Shown piece by piece: positions 44,291-55,831 of a stretch of 64,000 bases of DNA. The position numbers and the translations under genes are program-made. The notes beneath the pieces were generated by a model, which was not told the origin of the DNA, did no database searches, and saw only the letters and a list, made by a program, of their open reading frames with translations. Numbering within the stretch: the stretch's first letter is position 1; each line of letters begins with the position of its first letter. This DNA is from Ahaetulla prasina (lineage: Eukaryota; Chordata; Lepidosauria; Squamata; Colubridae): assembly GCF_028640845.1 (NCBI RefSeq), contig NC_080542.1, positions 135,163,580 through 135,227,579 on the forward strand, given 5' to 3'.

Positions 44291-44805
44291 CAACTAACGA
44301 ATAATTTAATTATGAGAAAGAACTGGTGGAAATACCCTCCACTTTAAAACATGCCACAGTGGCTCTAAAGCAAAAACCTATAGTAGTTGTGCCCTCAATA
44401 ACTCAGTACATGGCCAAGGTTGCCACATGGCTGTGAATACCTGAGCCATTCTACATGCTTGGTCCATAAAGGATGGTTGAAGTCTCTTGGAAATTCCATT
44501 GTCAACCAAATAGAGAGTTTGACAGGCCTGGCAAGGAGGTCAGTGTGCAGTAGGGAAGTCAACATAACAGCAGCAAATCCAACTGGTCTCTAAGTGACCA
44601 ACCTCACCACAGGGTCTCACATCTGCTTATCTATGGAGCAGTTCTTTAGAAAGCTATTAAGTCTTCCCAGAGAACAACTGATATTGCATCTCATCTTAGC
44701 AAGTATAGGTTTTAATGAAAAGGTTAACTTTTTGTTCTCATTATGGTCCCAGCCCAAACTAGGTCTCCAGAAGTGCCAATAGGAACTTTCCTCCCATTAC
44801 AAATA
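44291..44805. other. No gene seen
   Basis: No recognisable coding or repeat signature. Confidence 0.4.
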
Positions 44806-45032
44806 GCAATAACACTTAGACTCATATACTGTTGACAGCCCTCTTTTAGCAGTTTACTGAGCCAGCATATTGCCTCCAACAATCTGGGTCCTTATTTTAC
44901 CCACCTCAGAAGGATGGAAAACTGAGTCAACCTTGAACTGGTGGGAATCGAATTGCTGAACTGCTGGCAGTCAGCAGTCAGAAGAAGTAGAATGCAGTTC
45001 TGCATTCTAACCACTGCACCAACACAACTCTA
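44806..45032 (-). mobile_element. tRNA-derived SINE (Sauria-like)
   Basis: Inverted relative to 33990-34530: the tail 'tagcaataacacttagactc' comes first, then 'tattttacccacctcagaaggatgg', 'gtgggaatcgaattgctgaa' (B box region) and the tRNA-like head near 45000-45030. Confidence 0.7.
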
Positions 45033-45389
45033 AATACAGGTACTCCTCAAGTTACCACCATTTGTTTAGCCACCATTCAAAGTTACAACACTAGAAAGCA
45101 GTTATAGATGATTAGTTCTCACATGCATCACAAAATCCTTATTGTCACATCATCAGAATTGCATTTGGCAACCTGCATGTATTAATGATGGTTGCAGCAT
45201 CCTGGGATCATGTGAATTTGCAACCAACCTTCCTAACCAGCTTCTCATCAGCAAAATCAATGGGAAAAGCTGGATTTGTTTAACAGCCATCTGTGGCTCA
45301 CAAACGACAAAAGTGATTCCACTCAAAACTGTAGCAAAAAGCCATAAAATAATGCATGACTCACTTAACTATCATCTTGCTTAGCAATA

Positions 45390-45394
45390 TTTTT

Positions 45395-45438
<44 letters not shown>

Positions 45439-46987
45439 TTCATACTTTTATACCGCCCTATCTCCCTAGGGAGTCAGGGCGGTGTACAGCCATATAAAAA
45501 ACACAAAAATATACAAAGTAAAACATTTATCTAAAAAACTTATTATAAAGGCCAAATATTTAAAATAAACATATAAATAATAAAACCCAATTTAAAACCA
45601 AATCTAAAATTTAGACATTTAAAAATTTAAAACCCTAGTCCAGTCCTGCGCAGATGAATAGATGTGTCTTAAGCTCGCGGCGGAAGGTCCGAAGGTCAGG
45701 AAGTTGACGAAGTCCTGGGGGAAGCTCGTTCCAGAGGGTGGGAGCCCCCACAGAAAAGGCCCTTCCCCTGGGCGTCGCCAGTCGGCACTGCCTGGCCGAC
45801 GGCACTCTGAGGAGTCCCTCCCTGTGAGAGCGCACGGGTCGGTGGGAGGCATTCGGTGGCAGCAGAAGGTCCCGTAAGTAACCCGGCCCTATGCCATGGA
45901 GCGCTTTGAAGATCATTACCAAAACCTTGAAGCGCACCCGGAAAACCACAGGTAGCCAGTGCAGTCTGCGCAGGAGGGGTGTTACATGGGAGCCACGAGG
46001 GGCTCCCTCTATCACCCGCGCAGCTGCATTCTGAACTACCTGGAGTCTCCGGGTGCTCCTCAAGGGGAGCCCCATGTAGAGAGCATTGCAGTAGTCCAGA
46101 CGAGATGTCACGAGAGCATGAGTGACCGTGCATAAGGCATCCCGGTCTAGAAAGGGGCGCTACTGGCGAACCAGGCGAACCTGGTGAAAGGCTCTCCTGG
46201 AGACGGCCGTCAAATGGTCTTCAAAAGACAACCATCCATCCAGGAGAATGCCCAAGTTGCGCACCCTCTCCATTGGGGCCAATGACTCGCCCCCAACAGT
46301 CAGCCGAGGCTGCAGCTGACTGTACCGGGATGCTGGCATCCACAGCCACTCCATCTTGGAAGGATTGAGCTTGAGCCTGTTTCTCCCCATCCAGACCCGT
46401 ACGGCCTCCAGACACCGGGACAACACCTCGATAGCTTCATTGGGGTGGTCCGGTGTGGAAAAGTACAGCTGAGTGTCGTCAGCGTACAGCTGGTACCTCA
46501 CACCGAAACCACTGATGATCTCACCCAGCGGCTTCATATAGATGTTGAACAAGAGGGGCAAGAGAATCGACCCCTGAGGCACCCCACAAGTGAGGCGTCT
46601 CGGGGCCGACCTCTGCCCCCCCGTCAACACCATCTGCGACCGATCGGAGAGATAGGAGGAGAACCACCGATAAACGGTGCCTCCCACTCCCAATCCCTCC
46701 AACCGGTGCAGCAGGATACCATGGTCGATGGTATCAAAAGCCACTGAGAGGTCTAATAGGACCAAGGCAGAGGAATAACCCCTATCCCTGGCCCTCCAGA
46801 GATCATCCACCAACGCGACCAAAGCCGTCTCAGTGCTGTAACCGGGCCGGAAACCGGACTGGAACGGGTCTAGATAGATGGTTTCCTCCAGGTACCGGGG
46901 TAGCTGACATGCCACCACACTCTCTACAACCTTTGCCGCGAAGCGAAGGTTGGAGACCAGACGATAATTACCTAACACAGCTGGGTC
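45390..46987 (-). mobile_element. L2-clade LINE, 5' truncated, nested in MITE
   Basis: It begins with TTTA repeats (45391-45440) and the 3' hairpin (45453-45482). UTR and ORF2 follow up to the start of the RT domain, where it is truncated at 46987. It is very similar to 16115-19170. Confidence 0.92.
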
Positions 46988-46990
46988 CAA
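45635..46990 (-). pseudogene. L2 reverse transcriptase, one internal stop
   Basis: Open from LGNYRLVSNLRFAAKVVESV through FQSGFRPGYSTETALVALVD, LLDLSVAFDTIDHG, GVPQGSILLPLLFNIYM and the catalytic YADDTQLY, to KLNPSKMEWLWMPASRYS. One TAG at 46160-46162 replaces the Leu codon found in 16115-19170 (RQL). The frame then continues unbroken through SRLDYCNALYMGLPLRSTRR to LKTHLF. The RT core is otherwise intact, but the endonuclease is missing by 5' truncation. Confidence 0.9.
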
Positions 46991-47035
46991 TAGAAGTTCT
47001 GGTTCCAGTTGTTGTTGTAAGTCGAGGACTACCTA

Positions 47036-47601
47036 TAATAGGTATCAAGAATGCTAAAGCTTGCCTGCTTTAAAAAAGAATGATAATAACAGCTAGCCAT
47101 ACACTACAATGCACATACGCATAGAAAGTCCAATCCTGGACTTAGAAAGTCCTGGACTTTCTCCTTTATTTTATTTAAAAGCCTTTGGAGGCTTGTTTGG
47201 GGAACAATAAGGGCTTATATTTTCATCCATATTAACACCACCAACTGGTAACTTCTCTTTTTTCATTCTTTAGAAGGGAATTTTGTCTTACCAATGTATA
47301 AAATATATGCATGTACTTGTTGTAGTATAAGCAGTGCCCTAGCTCTCCATTTTTAGATGAGGAATAATTAGAGGAACAAATAGACTAGATCCCTCTGGTA
47401 AGAAAATGGTGTTTATTTCAGTGTTTAGCACTCACAATTTTAGAATTTGGAATTTGAAATTTATGCAACTGAAAGATATCCTGGTTGGAAAAGGCTGATG
47501 GAAAAGATCATTTGTCTGAAAGAACATTTGGACATTCTGTGTTGTGTGGTTATCAGTTAATCTACGTGTTTCAATATCACATGGGCCTTGTTGCAGACAT
47601 A
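47036..47601. other. No gene seen; left arm of an inverted repeat
   Basis: AT-rich. 47321-47371 is the left arm of a 51-bp inverted repeat with 47684-47734. Confidence 0.5.
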
Positions 47602-47734
47602 CAGGAAGTCCTCAATTTATAACCAATTGCTTAGTAATTATTCAAAATTACGATGGACTCCCTCCACCAAAGCTACTTATTACCTAATTATTCCTCATCT
47701 AACAATGGAGAGCTAGGGCACTGCTTATACTACA
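47321..47734. repeat. 51-bp inverted repeat, 312-bp spacer
   Basis: Arms 47321-47371 and 47684-47734 match as reverse complements with one mismatch (position 18 of the right... arm region 'ctaacaatgg' versus 'ctaaaaatgg'). The right arm lies inside the MITE at 47602-48043; the left arm lies outside it. Confidence 0.95.
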
Positions 47735-48043
47735 GTTGCACACAACTTTACATGATCATATTGTGGGCATTTTGCAATTGACTCATCTTTACAGTTGGTT
47801 CAGTATTTCATGGTCAGATTTATGACATTTTTTGCTAGTTTCTGACCTTTTCAGTTGGTTTCTAGAAAAACAACACTCCTAGCAATACATTGATTTGTGT
47901 CAAGTCTGCGGTGTTTGCTTAACAATACTTGCAAAACTGTCATAAACTCAGGTTTGGTTGCACTTTCAGACTCAACTAACCATGATTTACAATTAAAATT
48001 CCATACTCCATTACAGTCATAATGTAATTACGAGGACTATCTA
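47602..48043. mobile_element. TA-flanked MITE, variant
   Basis: Starts CAGGAAGTCCTCAATTTATAA after TA-containing flank and ends ACGAGGACTATCTA before TA. The interior differs from 20609-20988 and contains the right arm of the inverted repeat. Confidence 0.7.
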
Positions 48044-48095
48044 TATCATCTTTTAAGCTCTGCAGTCATAAATTATTAAACGTTAATGTTAACTA

Positions 48096-48454
48096 CAGGT
48101 AGTCCTCGACTTACAACCATAATTAAGCCCAAGTTTCTATTGCTAAGCAGAACAGTTGTTAAGTGAATTTTGCCCCATTTTACAACCTGCCGTTGTTAAA
48201 TTAGTTACACAGTTGTTAAGTGAATGCGGTTTCTCCATTGACTTTGCTTGTCAGGAGATTGCAAAAGGAGACCCCAGGACACTGCAACTGTCATAAATAT
48301 AAGCCAGTTGGTCAAATGTCCAAATTTTGATCATGTGACCATGGGGATTCTGCAATGCTCATAAGTGTAGAAAACTGTCGTAAGTCACTTTGTTCAGTGC
48401 TATTGTGACTCCGAATAGTCATTAAATGAATGCTTATAAGTTGAAGCCTACTTA
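48096..48454 (-). mobile_element. TA-flanked MITE
   Basis: Begins CAGGTAGTCCTCGACTTACA after TA and ends near GCCTACTTA before TA. Its body is the reverse complement of 20609-20988 ('ttaagtgaattttgccccat', 'gtgaccatggggattctgca'). Confidence 0.85.
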
Positions 48455-49149
48455 TATGCAATGTGTGAAACGAATCTCAGAATAAAATCTTAATGGAAAA
48501 TAGATTGTTTTCAATTGTAGTAACTGAAGATACAAACTTTGCCTCTTCCACTCCAGATATTAATCTTTCAAGTATCATCACATCTGTATCTCTACCCTCT
48601 CTTAAAGGGCCTCAGTGTAGCACTATATCACTACAGCAATTTTTCTAGAAAAAAGAGAAGTAAGTGGTAGTTTTCCCAAGGCAATGTAATGGGCTTGGAT
48701 GAGATTTTGAAGTGGTCATCAGATTTAAATCCAGCATATTATCCCTTAGATTTCACCAGCTTCATAATTAGACTCCAGAGTGACTTCAGAGCAGCTGAAC
48801 AAAAAATTTTTTATTAAAGCGCCTCAATACAAGCAGAAAGGGAGGCTGAGATATAGATCGATAACAGTAATCGATCCATGTCTGATTTTAAAAGTAGATG
48901 CCACTAGAGTAAACACTTCCACACATTTTGAAGAAATAGATAAAATGGTCTGGTTAGAAGGCATTTGTTTTCCTGATGGAATAGACAGTGTAAAAAGTAC
49001 AAATTCTGCTTAGCACCCGAAGCTGGTTTTTAAATGCAGCTCTGCTGGTGCAAACATATTGTGGCTTACCGCACAACTCTTTGTTTATGTTAGCAAAATG
49101 CTGATTATTAAGACCCAGTTTTCAAAAGTTGTCCTCAAGCACATCACTC
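48455..49149. other. No gene seen
   Basis: AT-rich DNA. The 77-codon frame at 48780-49013 is unrecognised. Confidence 0.45.
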
Positions 49150-49266
49150 TGATGTGAACGTATCTTTTCTTTTATGTACACTGAGAGCATATGCACCAAG
49201 ACAAATTCCTTGTGTGTCCAATCACACTTGGCCAATAAAATCCTATTCTATTCTATTCTATTCTAA
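49150..49266 (+). mobile_element. CR1 (snake L3-type) 3' end with AATAG tail
   Basis: 'gtatcttttcttttatgtacactgagagcat' leads to 'gtgtgtccaatcacacttggc' and ends in ATTCT repeats (reverse complement of AATAG). Nearly identical to 59360-59462. Confidence 0.8.
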
Positions 49267-49279
49267 ACAGCTCCAAAAC

Positions 49280-49420
49280 CAGTGGTGGGATTCAAGTAAT
49301 TTAACAACCGGTTCTCTGCCCTAATGATTTCTTCCAACAACCAGTTAGTTTGCCAAACTGCTCATAAAGTTAACAACCGGTTCTCCCGAAGGGGTGCAAA
49401 CTGGCTGAATCCCACCACTG
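49280..49420. mobile_element. Non-autonomous hAT element, group B relative
   Basis: CAGTGGTGGGATTCAA at the left matches CTGAATCCCACCACTG at the right as inverted termini. A perfect 8-bp duplication, tccaaaac, lies at 49272-49279 and 49421-49428. It is 141 bp with an 'acaaccggttctc' phrase occurring twice. Confidence 0.9.
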
Positions 49421-49644
49421 TCCAAAACTAATAGGGTGTGCAGACAATATTAAAAGTCAGCTTGGGGTTCCTTTAAGATAGTTCTTGGACTGAGAGAGTT
49501 ATTAAAAAGGGAAGGGTTAGCATCACTCAGTGATTTAAAAAAATTTCCATCCTCACAAATGATGGTAATGTGAACTCGGATAAGCTGCCATGTTTTCAAA
49601 AAGATAAAAAATGGGGAAAGTTTTAAACACCTGTGACTGTTAAT

Positions 49645-49990
49645 TTTGTGTGGAGTCCTTGAACTGGGTTGTTTTCTTGCAGATGTTTCATTACCTGACT
49701 AGGTAACATCATCTGTTGCTAGAAGGGAGTGTGGCTATTTAAATACAAGTGGCTTGTCCTGTCTGTGTTGATAAAGTGTTCTTGGTGGGTACTTGATTAG
49801 GCTGCTGTTAATTATTTGATTGTTTGTCTGAGGTGGTAGTTCCTTGACTGGGTTATTGTTTACTGCTTAATTGTTGGGGTGGTATTAATCTTGGGGTTAA
49901 CCCCTGTTTATCTGGGTGTTTATTGTTGGCAAAGAGGTGTTTTGGTCTTTTTGATTCTCTCTTTTGAATCAGAACTGGGTGATCTCATCT
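49645..49990 (-). mobile_element. Penelope-type terminal sequence, family 3
   Basis: On the minus strand GATGATGTTACCTAGTCAGG is followed by TGAAACATCTGCAAG (GAAAC at 49689-49685), then 'aaaacaacccagttcaagg'. Adjacent T/G-rich sequence to ~49990 resembles untranslated Penelope sequence. No coding frame. Confidence 0.5.
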
Positions 49991-50199
49991 GAGATGTTTT
50001 CTTAGTTTGACTTCTGGCCAGGATTCAAGTTTCTCTTATTTGACTGATATGTTAGTAGCAAGCTCTTCCTTTCAATTCTTCAAGGTCATTCCTTCTTCCT
50101 ATTATACTACAAGTAGCCTCACTCAAGAACCACAATTAGGACTGACTCAGCGAGAGACCACATCACCAGGACTTGCAATTATACTTCTGGGTTCTCCGT

Positions 50200-50430
50200 T
50201 GACTTTTTATTTATTTTATTTATTTATATTCCTTTACCAATAGCTCAAGGCAGCTAAGATATCCACAACGAACCTTCCTCTTCCTCTTTTTTTCACAACA
50301 ATTACCCTATCAGGTGAGTTGGACTGAGAGAGAGTGTCTGACCCCAAGGTCACCCAGTTGGCTTTCAAGGCTAAGGCTAAGACTTGAATTCAACATCTCT
50401 TGCCTTAACCACTAGACCAGTAACTGGTTC
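50200..50430 (-). mobile_element. tRNA-derived SINE, type C
   Basis: TTTA-repeat tail first, then 'caaggcagctaagat', 'gactgagagagagtgtctgacc', 'aaggtcacccagttggcttt' and the head complement 'cttaaccactagaccag'. Confidence 0.65.
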
Positions 50431-51599
50431 TGATTCTCAGAAGCCTGTTGTGAAACAATGCCAGGGTCATCAAATCACCATGGGACTCAGTAACGGTTTT
50501 AAGTTCAAAGTATCAGCCATAAAGTTATTTTTTGCACCATTGTATCTCTGAACAGACACTAAACAGGGCAATAGTTAAGTGTGAGCTACCTCTATGTACT
50601 AACTATTATGCAGTCCAGTAAAAAGTAAATATGCAGCAAAGCAACAGAATAAGGATATCATCTAGAGCAGAGAGAATAGAAAAGGCAGTGTGGTTCAGAG
50701 AAAAGAAACTGAATAGACTAGAAAGATTTGCTATACATTTCACTTTTGTGTTTTCATAGTAGAAATCTGTTTTGTTGTGTGTCCTATTTTTTACCAGGAT
50801 AACATGATCTAAATGTATTTTGTTGGTACCATTTCCTAACTATCCTCATTATGGCACATTATTGTCATCAGGCTAAAGTAAGCCAGGAAACAGAGCTTAA
50901 GGCTAGATCAAGGTTTGGTGATCTGCCAAGCTGAAAATAGCTTTTAACAGGCTTTTAATCTATTTCATAGGTTATTGTCCCCAGGACGGCTGTTAAGAGA
51001 CTGCAGATAAGGGGAAAATATAAGAACAAAAGGTTACCTTCCACTTACAATTCAGCCACTGATGGTTGGGAATGCAACAGAGGTATACAACAATATCCTT
51101 ATAGGATATAGGAGGTTTTTTAAATATGCTTTTAAAATCTGGGGTTTTTATAATATTTATAAATTATTAGGTATTTGTGCTGCTCTGGGTTGGTTTTATC
51201 CTTGGCTCGTGAAAATATTTTAAAGCAGGAATGAGCTGAGTTTGATGCTGATTTTTTTTTTATTGTTATGAGTTTATCAACAGAACATATGCTGCTACTT
51301 TAACCAGGTTGAAATATATGGGTATAATTATGAATATGCAAAAAGAAAAATGAAATACTCTTGTTTTATTTCAAAAACAAACAGGAGAAAAGATATTTGC
51401 AAACTGTTTTTATCCAAGGTTAATAAGTAAAAGCCGTGGTGACTGATCCAGGTATTCATGTCTTATTATTGTGAGAGAAAAAATATGTCAGAAACGATGG
51501 ATTAAATCCAGAAAATGTTTGAAAGATGTTAAAAATGTGTATTTTCCCTTTGTTTGTTTGTTTTTCAGACTTTAAAGGATAGGTTTATAGGTCATAGAC
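50431..51599. other. No gene seen
   Basis: AT-rich single-copy-looking DNA. Confidence 0.5.
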
Positions 51600-51739
51600 C
51601 ATGGTGTTAAACTCGCTGTGTCACATTGCCGTCATGTGCCGTGGCATTTGCCGTGGCATTTTTCCCCTTCATGGTGCTGGGGTCGGCGTGGCCTACGTAT
51701 GAGGCATCCGGCCCACGGGCCACCACCTTGACACCCCTG
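51600..51739. mobile_element. Non-autonomous hAT element, group A, short
   Basis: Starts CATGGTGTTAAACTCGC and ends CTTGACACCCCTG. Flanking octamers tcatagac and tcataggc match at 7 of 8. The interior includes 'ggcccacgggcca'. Confidence 0.75.
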
Positions 51740-51747
51740 TCATAGGC

Positions 51748-52213
51748 AAATGGCATCTATTGTGATAAGGATACAACAGTTTAAGTATTTAGCTTATAAT
51801 TTTAAACTGGTATCCAAACTTAGTAGTCTGTCAGCGTTCCAGAAAACCCACTCCCCAACTAGAAAATCCGAAGCAGGCATCTTTCAAAGTTCTTTTACTA
51901 GGATAGGTAAACTGGCACATCTGGGAAAATCCGAATCTGGGAGATCCGGGTTTTTCCCTCAGTAAATCAAAACTCCAAAACCACCCTCTGATTCCTCTGC
52001 TGATCACATGCTCCAGTCACCAACTGTCCTATCTCGATACATCACTCCAACCACTCCTTCTCCAGTTGCAGAGCTGGCCTGACCTTGACCGGCAAGAAGA
52101 ATGTTATTGTGGCTAATGGGCCCCTCTACTAAATCCCCCCCTCCTACTTTCCCACACATGAGAAAATGGCAGCAGGAAAGCTTCAAGCCTAATATGGCTT
52201 CCAAAGCTGACAG
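51748..52213. other. No gene seen
   Basis: Mixed composition, with no recognisable feature. Confidence 0.4.
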
Positions 52214-52515
52214 TGGGCAGCACAATGGGGCAAGTAAGATGCTGGGCTTCTTGGCTAGAAAGCCAACAGCCTGGGTTTGAGACCCAAACATGTGCAATGG
52301 GTGGGTGTGAGTACCAGTCTTCGGCTAGCTGCTGCCCACCTAGCAGTTTGAAAGCATAGAGAAATGCTATGCTTTTCTCCATGAGAAATAGAAAAAGAGG
52401 TACCACTTCAGTGGAAAAGTAGCAGCACTCCATGACGTCATGCTGGCCACATGATCGTGTCTTCAGACAGCGCTAGCTTGAAACAGAGAGTGCCGACCCT
52501 ATAGTAAAATCCGCA
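52214..52515 (+). mobile_element. tRNA-derived SINE, type A
   Basis: Head 'gggcagcacaatggggcaag', B-box-like 'gggtttgagaccc', then 'cctagcagtttgaaagcat', 'ggccacatgatcg' and 'gacagcgctagct'. Diverged copy of 53503-53861. Confidence 0.65.
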
Positions 52516-52564
52516 AGGACTTCTTTCCTTTCCTTAATGGAGAATGGGTTCAATTGTTCCCCCT

Positions 52565-52845
52565 AGATTGTCTATGGAGATTCTCAGTCATCCAGGTCGT
52601 GTTGTCCCAAAGGTGCTTTTATAAGAGGCAACTGGACTTATTTGTTTTTCTTTGGAGAAGTCTTGCTTCTCATACAAGACGCTTCTTCAGCTCTGACTGG
52701 ACTTCTTCAACTCCTTCTATTCCCCACCATCCAGTCAGAGCTGAAAAAGCTTCTTGCACGAAAAGCAAAACTTCTCCAAAGAAAAAACAGAAACTCCAGT
52801 TGCCTCTTGAAAAAGCATCTCTGGGATTCTCACCAGATTGCTTTT
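52565..52845. repeat. Palindromic Penelope terminus, family 2
   Basis: The left arm (about 52600-52700: 'agaggcaactggact', 'tcttgcttctcatacaagac', 'gcttcttcagctctgactgg') is mirrored by the right arm (about 52728-52820). It matches the ends of the element at 8239-8980. Both strands show CTGAA(G/A)A boxes with decayed GAAAC. There is no coding part. Confidence 0.7.
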
Positions 52846-53488
52846 TACTGCGGGTAAAATCTCTGTAATTAGAAAATTAAGAATTTGGGGTGAGAAATAC
52901 ATCATTTTAATGATATAGTTAGGGGGGAGGAGTACCCAGACCTTGCTCTGGGGGTGATTTGGAAGAATCTTTGGAGAGTTGAAGAGTTGGCCTGTTTTAT
53001 GGCTGTATCCTACATTATTACAATCTTTGGAGGGTCAAAGAATCCAGCAAGTTGAAATGGCAAGTGAGAAGACCATTGTTATTTCAAGGAGTTTAGTGAT
53101 TTTTTTTTACATTTCTCCTTTATATTAAGAAAAGTCTAGATGTTAGGGTTCATCCTGAACTAACCTACTTGTTTTTCACTCTTGTTGAAAGGGGGGGTGA
53201 AATTTTCACACAGCTTCAAAGCTTTTCCTACCATGAAAATCTCATCTTTTAATTCCCACCAGAGAGCCATGTGTCACCCAATCAAAGTCAGGTCTTGCAA
53301 TCTCCTGACCATAGCAGAGCTATGAAGTCATAGTACCTGGTCTTGATAAAAACTTTATTATTGTTACTGTTTGTTGAGAACTTCTGTACAGAACCTAGTG
53401 CTGGGTACTTGGAATTTGGCCATTCTTGAGGAATCTCTGCTATTATTATTAAGAAGCTCCTAGCAGTTTATAAGATATTTGGGTAATA
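52846..53488. other. No gene seen
   Basis: No recognisable feature. Confidence 0.45.
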
Positions 53489-53502
53489 TTATCTTGCTTG
53501 TA

Positions 53503-53861
53503 AGGGGACACGGTGGCTCAGGGGCTAGGACGTTGAGCTTGTCGATCGAAAGGTCGGCAGCTTAGCGGTTCGAATCTCTAGTGCTGCCATGTAACGGGTT
53601 ATCTCCCGTTAATTGTCCCAGCTTATGCCAACCTAGCAATTTTGAAAGCACCTAAAAATGCAAGTAGAAAAAATAGGGACCACCTTGGTGGGAAGGTAAC
53701 AGCGTTCCATGTGCCTTTGGTGTTGAGTCATGCCAGCCACATGACCATGGAGACGTCTTCGGACAGCGCTGGCTCTTTGGCTTTGAAACGGAGATGAGCA
53801 CCACCCCCTAGAATCAGCAACGACTAGCACATATGTGCAAGGGGAACCTTTACCTTTACCT
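53503..53861 (+). mobile_element. tRNA-derived SINE, type A, full length
   Basis: A 14-bp duplication, ttatcttgcttgta, lies at 53489-53502 and 53862-53875. The A box is GGTGGCTCAGGGGCTAGG and the B box GGTTCGAATCT. The body is as in 3215-3515, and the tail is CCTTTA repeats. A clean, relatively young retroposition event. This is a SINE head, not a working tRNA gene. Confidence 0.9.
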
Positions 53862-53875
53862 TTATCTTGCTTGTA

Positions 53876-54191
53876 TGTATACTTTTTATGTTACTTTTTT
53901 AACTCTGTTTGATAATGAATGTTAAAATTCTTTAATTTACTGGAGTATTCATTGCCTCTGAATCCAAAATAGCCAATTTCCTGGGCATCTGATGACTGCC
54001 CTGACACTTAGTGAAACAGGACCATGGATCCATTACTCAAATTTTTAATTGCTTTTGCCACTGGGGAGATAAGAATTGATCCTCGTCTGTTTTTCTGCCT
54101 TGTTAGATGTATAGGTTTCCAGTAACATTGCAAGGGATGGACCAGATTCCTTTCTTGCCCTTGGGTGGCATTTGGGGATGGGGGGTGTTGG
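53876..54191. other. No gene seen
   Basis: Spacer between a SINE and a hAT element. Confidence 0.4.
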
Positions 54192-54448
54192 CAGAGGTGA
54201 AATTCAAATTTTTTTGCTACCAGTTCTGTGGGCGTGGCTTGGTGGGGATAGTTTGGTGGGCATGGCAGGGGAAGGATACTGCAAAATCTCCATTCCCTCC
54301 CCTCTCCTGGGGAAGGATACTGCAAAATCTTCATTCCCACCCACTCCTGGGGTTAGCCAGAGGTGGTATTTGCTGGTTCTCCGAACTATTCAAAATTTAC
54401 ACTATCAGTTCTCCAGAACCTGTCAGAACCTGCTGGATTTCCTCCCTG
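54192..54448 (+). mobile_element. Non-autonomous hAT element, group B
   Basis: Starts CAGAGGTGAAATTC and ends GGATTTCCTCCCTG. Flanks ggtgttgg and gatgttgg match at 7 of 8. The internal 'ggggaaggatactgcaaaat' phrase occurs twice. Confidence 0.85.
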
Positions 54449-54629
54449 GATGTTGGGTTAATTTACAAGTGATAAGACGTGTTGCTGTCAGAATCTGCTG
54501 GTATGTCACCATCTTGGCTCCGAGTGAGAACTACATAATTTTCCACATGTAAGGATATTTGCATGTGAAAAAAGATTACAAATGTATAAATCTCAAAAAA
54601 GATTTTATCAGTAGAGAGAGCATTGTTGA

Positions 54630-55437
54630 ATCTCAACCAGCAAATGCTCAGTCTTACATATTGGAAAAAAGAACCTAAACACGCAAGTACAAGCTTGATG
54701 GACATTATCTTACAGATGACCCCCACCCTGTTAAAGACCTTGGAGTTTTCATATCAAATGACCTAAGTGCCAAAGCCCACTGCAACTACATAGCAAAAAA
54801 GGCTCTAAGAGTTGTAAACCTAATTTTGCGTAGCTTCTTTTCCAAAAACTCTACACTACTAACCAGAGCATACAAAACATTTGCTAGACCTATTCTTGAA
54901 TACAGCTCACCTGTCTGGAATCCACACCACATCTCTGACATTAATACAATTGAACGAGTCCAGAAATATTTTACAAGAAGAGTTCTCCGCTCCTCTGTAA
55001 ACAACAAAATACCTTATACCACCAGACTTGGGATTAAAAAATTTAGAACTCCGCCGACTCCGACAAGACCTGTGTTTAACACACAGAATCATCTATTGCA
55101 ATATCCTTCCTGTTAAAGACTACTTCAGCTTCAATCACAATAATAAAACAGCAAACAATAGATTCAAACTTAATGTTAACCGCTCCAGTCTTGATTGCAG
55201 AAAATATGACTTTTATAACAGAGTTGTTAATGCTTAGAATATGTTACCTTACTCTGTGGTCTCTTCTCAAACTCCCAAAAGCTTTAACCAAAAACTATCT
55301 ACCATTGACCTCACCCCATTCCTAAGAGGACTATAAGGGGCATGCCTAAGTGCACAAAAGTGCCTACCGTTCCTGTCCTATTGTTTCCTTTCATTGTATG
55401 TGCTTGTATATAATGTTGTGACAAATAAATAAAAAAA
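54630..55437 (+). mobile_element. Jockey-superfamily LINE, copy 3
   Basis: Begins within the RT C-terminal region ('aatctcaaccagcaaatgct'). It continues through SNDLSAKAHCNYIAKKALRV, YKTFARPILEYSSPVWNPHH, VQKYFTRRVLRSS, and a second frame with LELRRLRQDLCLTHRIIYCN. It ends with 'ctaccgttcctgtcctattg' and a 'gacaaataaataaaaaaaag' tail. This gives the 3' UTR end of the family. Frameshift near 55040. Confidence 0.85.
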
Positions 55438-55831
55438 AGATGAGCTCCTCCTCTCTACAAATAGTAAAAACAAGACAGCCATGTGATTGGAATTCACTAA
55501 TACAAAAGTATTTCGGGAAAAGTTTGGGTAAGAGGATCTCTGATTAAAGTGAAATAGTTACAAAGCTAAACTTATCAAAATGATTCTGTGTGACCATAGT
55601 TTTAGATTCCTATAACATTAGCTTAGTGCAAATCCTCTGATGAACTATCTACTTTCATAAGTACATTTTTTTATTCGCTGTTAAAAAGCTGTAGGCCCAT
55701 CACAACTTGCTCTTCTTAGTACGGGTTATACTAAGGATAAGAGTGGAATTTTTGTAGACAGGACATGTTGAATGAGAAAAAAGTCTACAAGCTCATAGTA
55801 GAAAGTTGTGCATGAATAATATGATTATATA
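55438..55831. other. No gene seen
   Basis: AT-rich spacer. Confidence 0.45.

Larger units (their letters stand above)
45037..47035. mobile_element. TA-flanked MITE interrupted by an L2 copy
   Basis: The left part, 45037-45389, starts CAGGTACTCCTCAAGTTACC after TA. The right part, 46988-47035, ends GTAAGTCGAGGACTACCTA before TA. An L2 LINE separates them, and 'caata' is present at both junctions (45385-45389 and 46988-46992), a likely short target duplication. Confidence 0.8.

Noticed and set aside
53503..53580. tRNA-like A and B boxes
   Set aside because: They belong to a SINE head with a SINE body and target duplication. The cloverleaf is not intact enough for a working tRNA gene.
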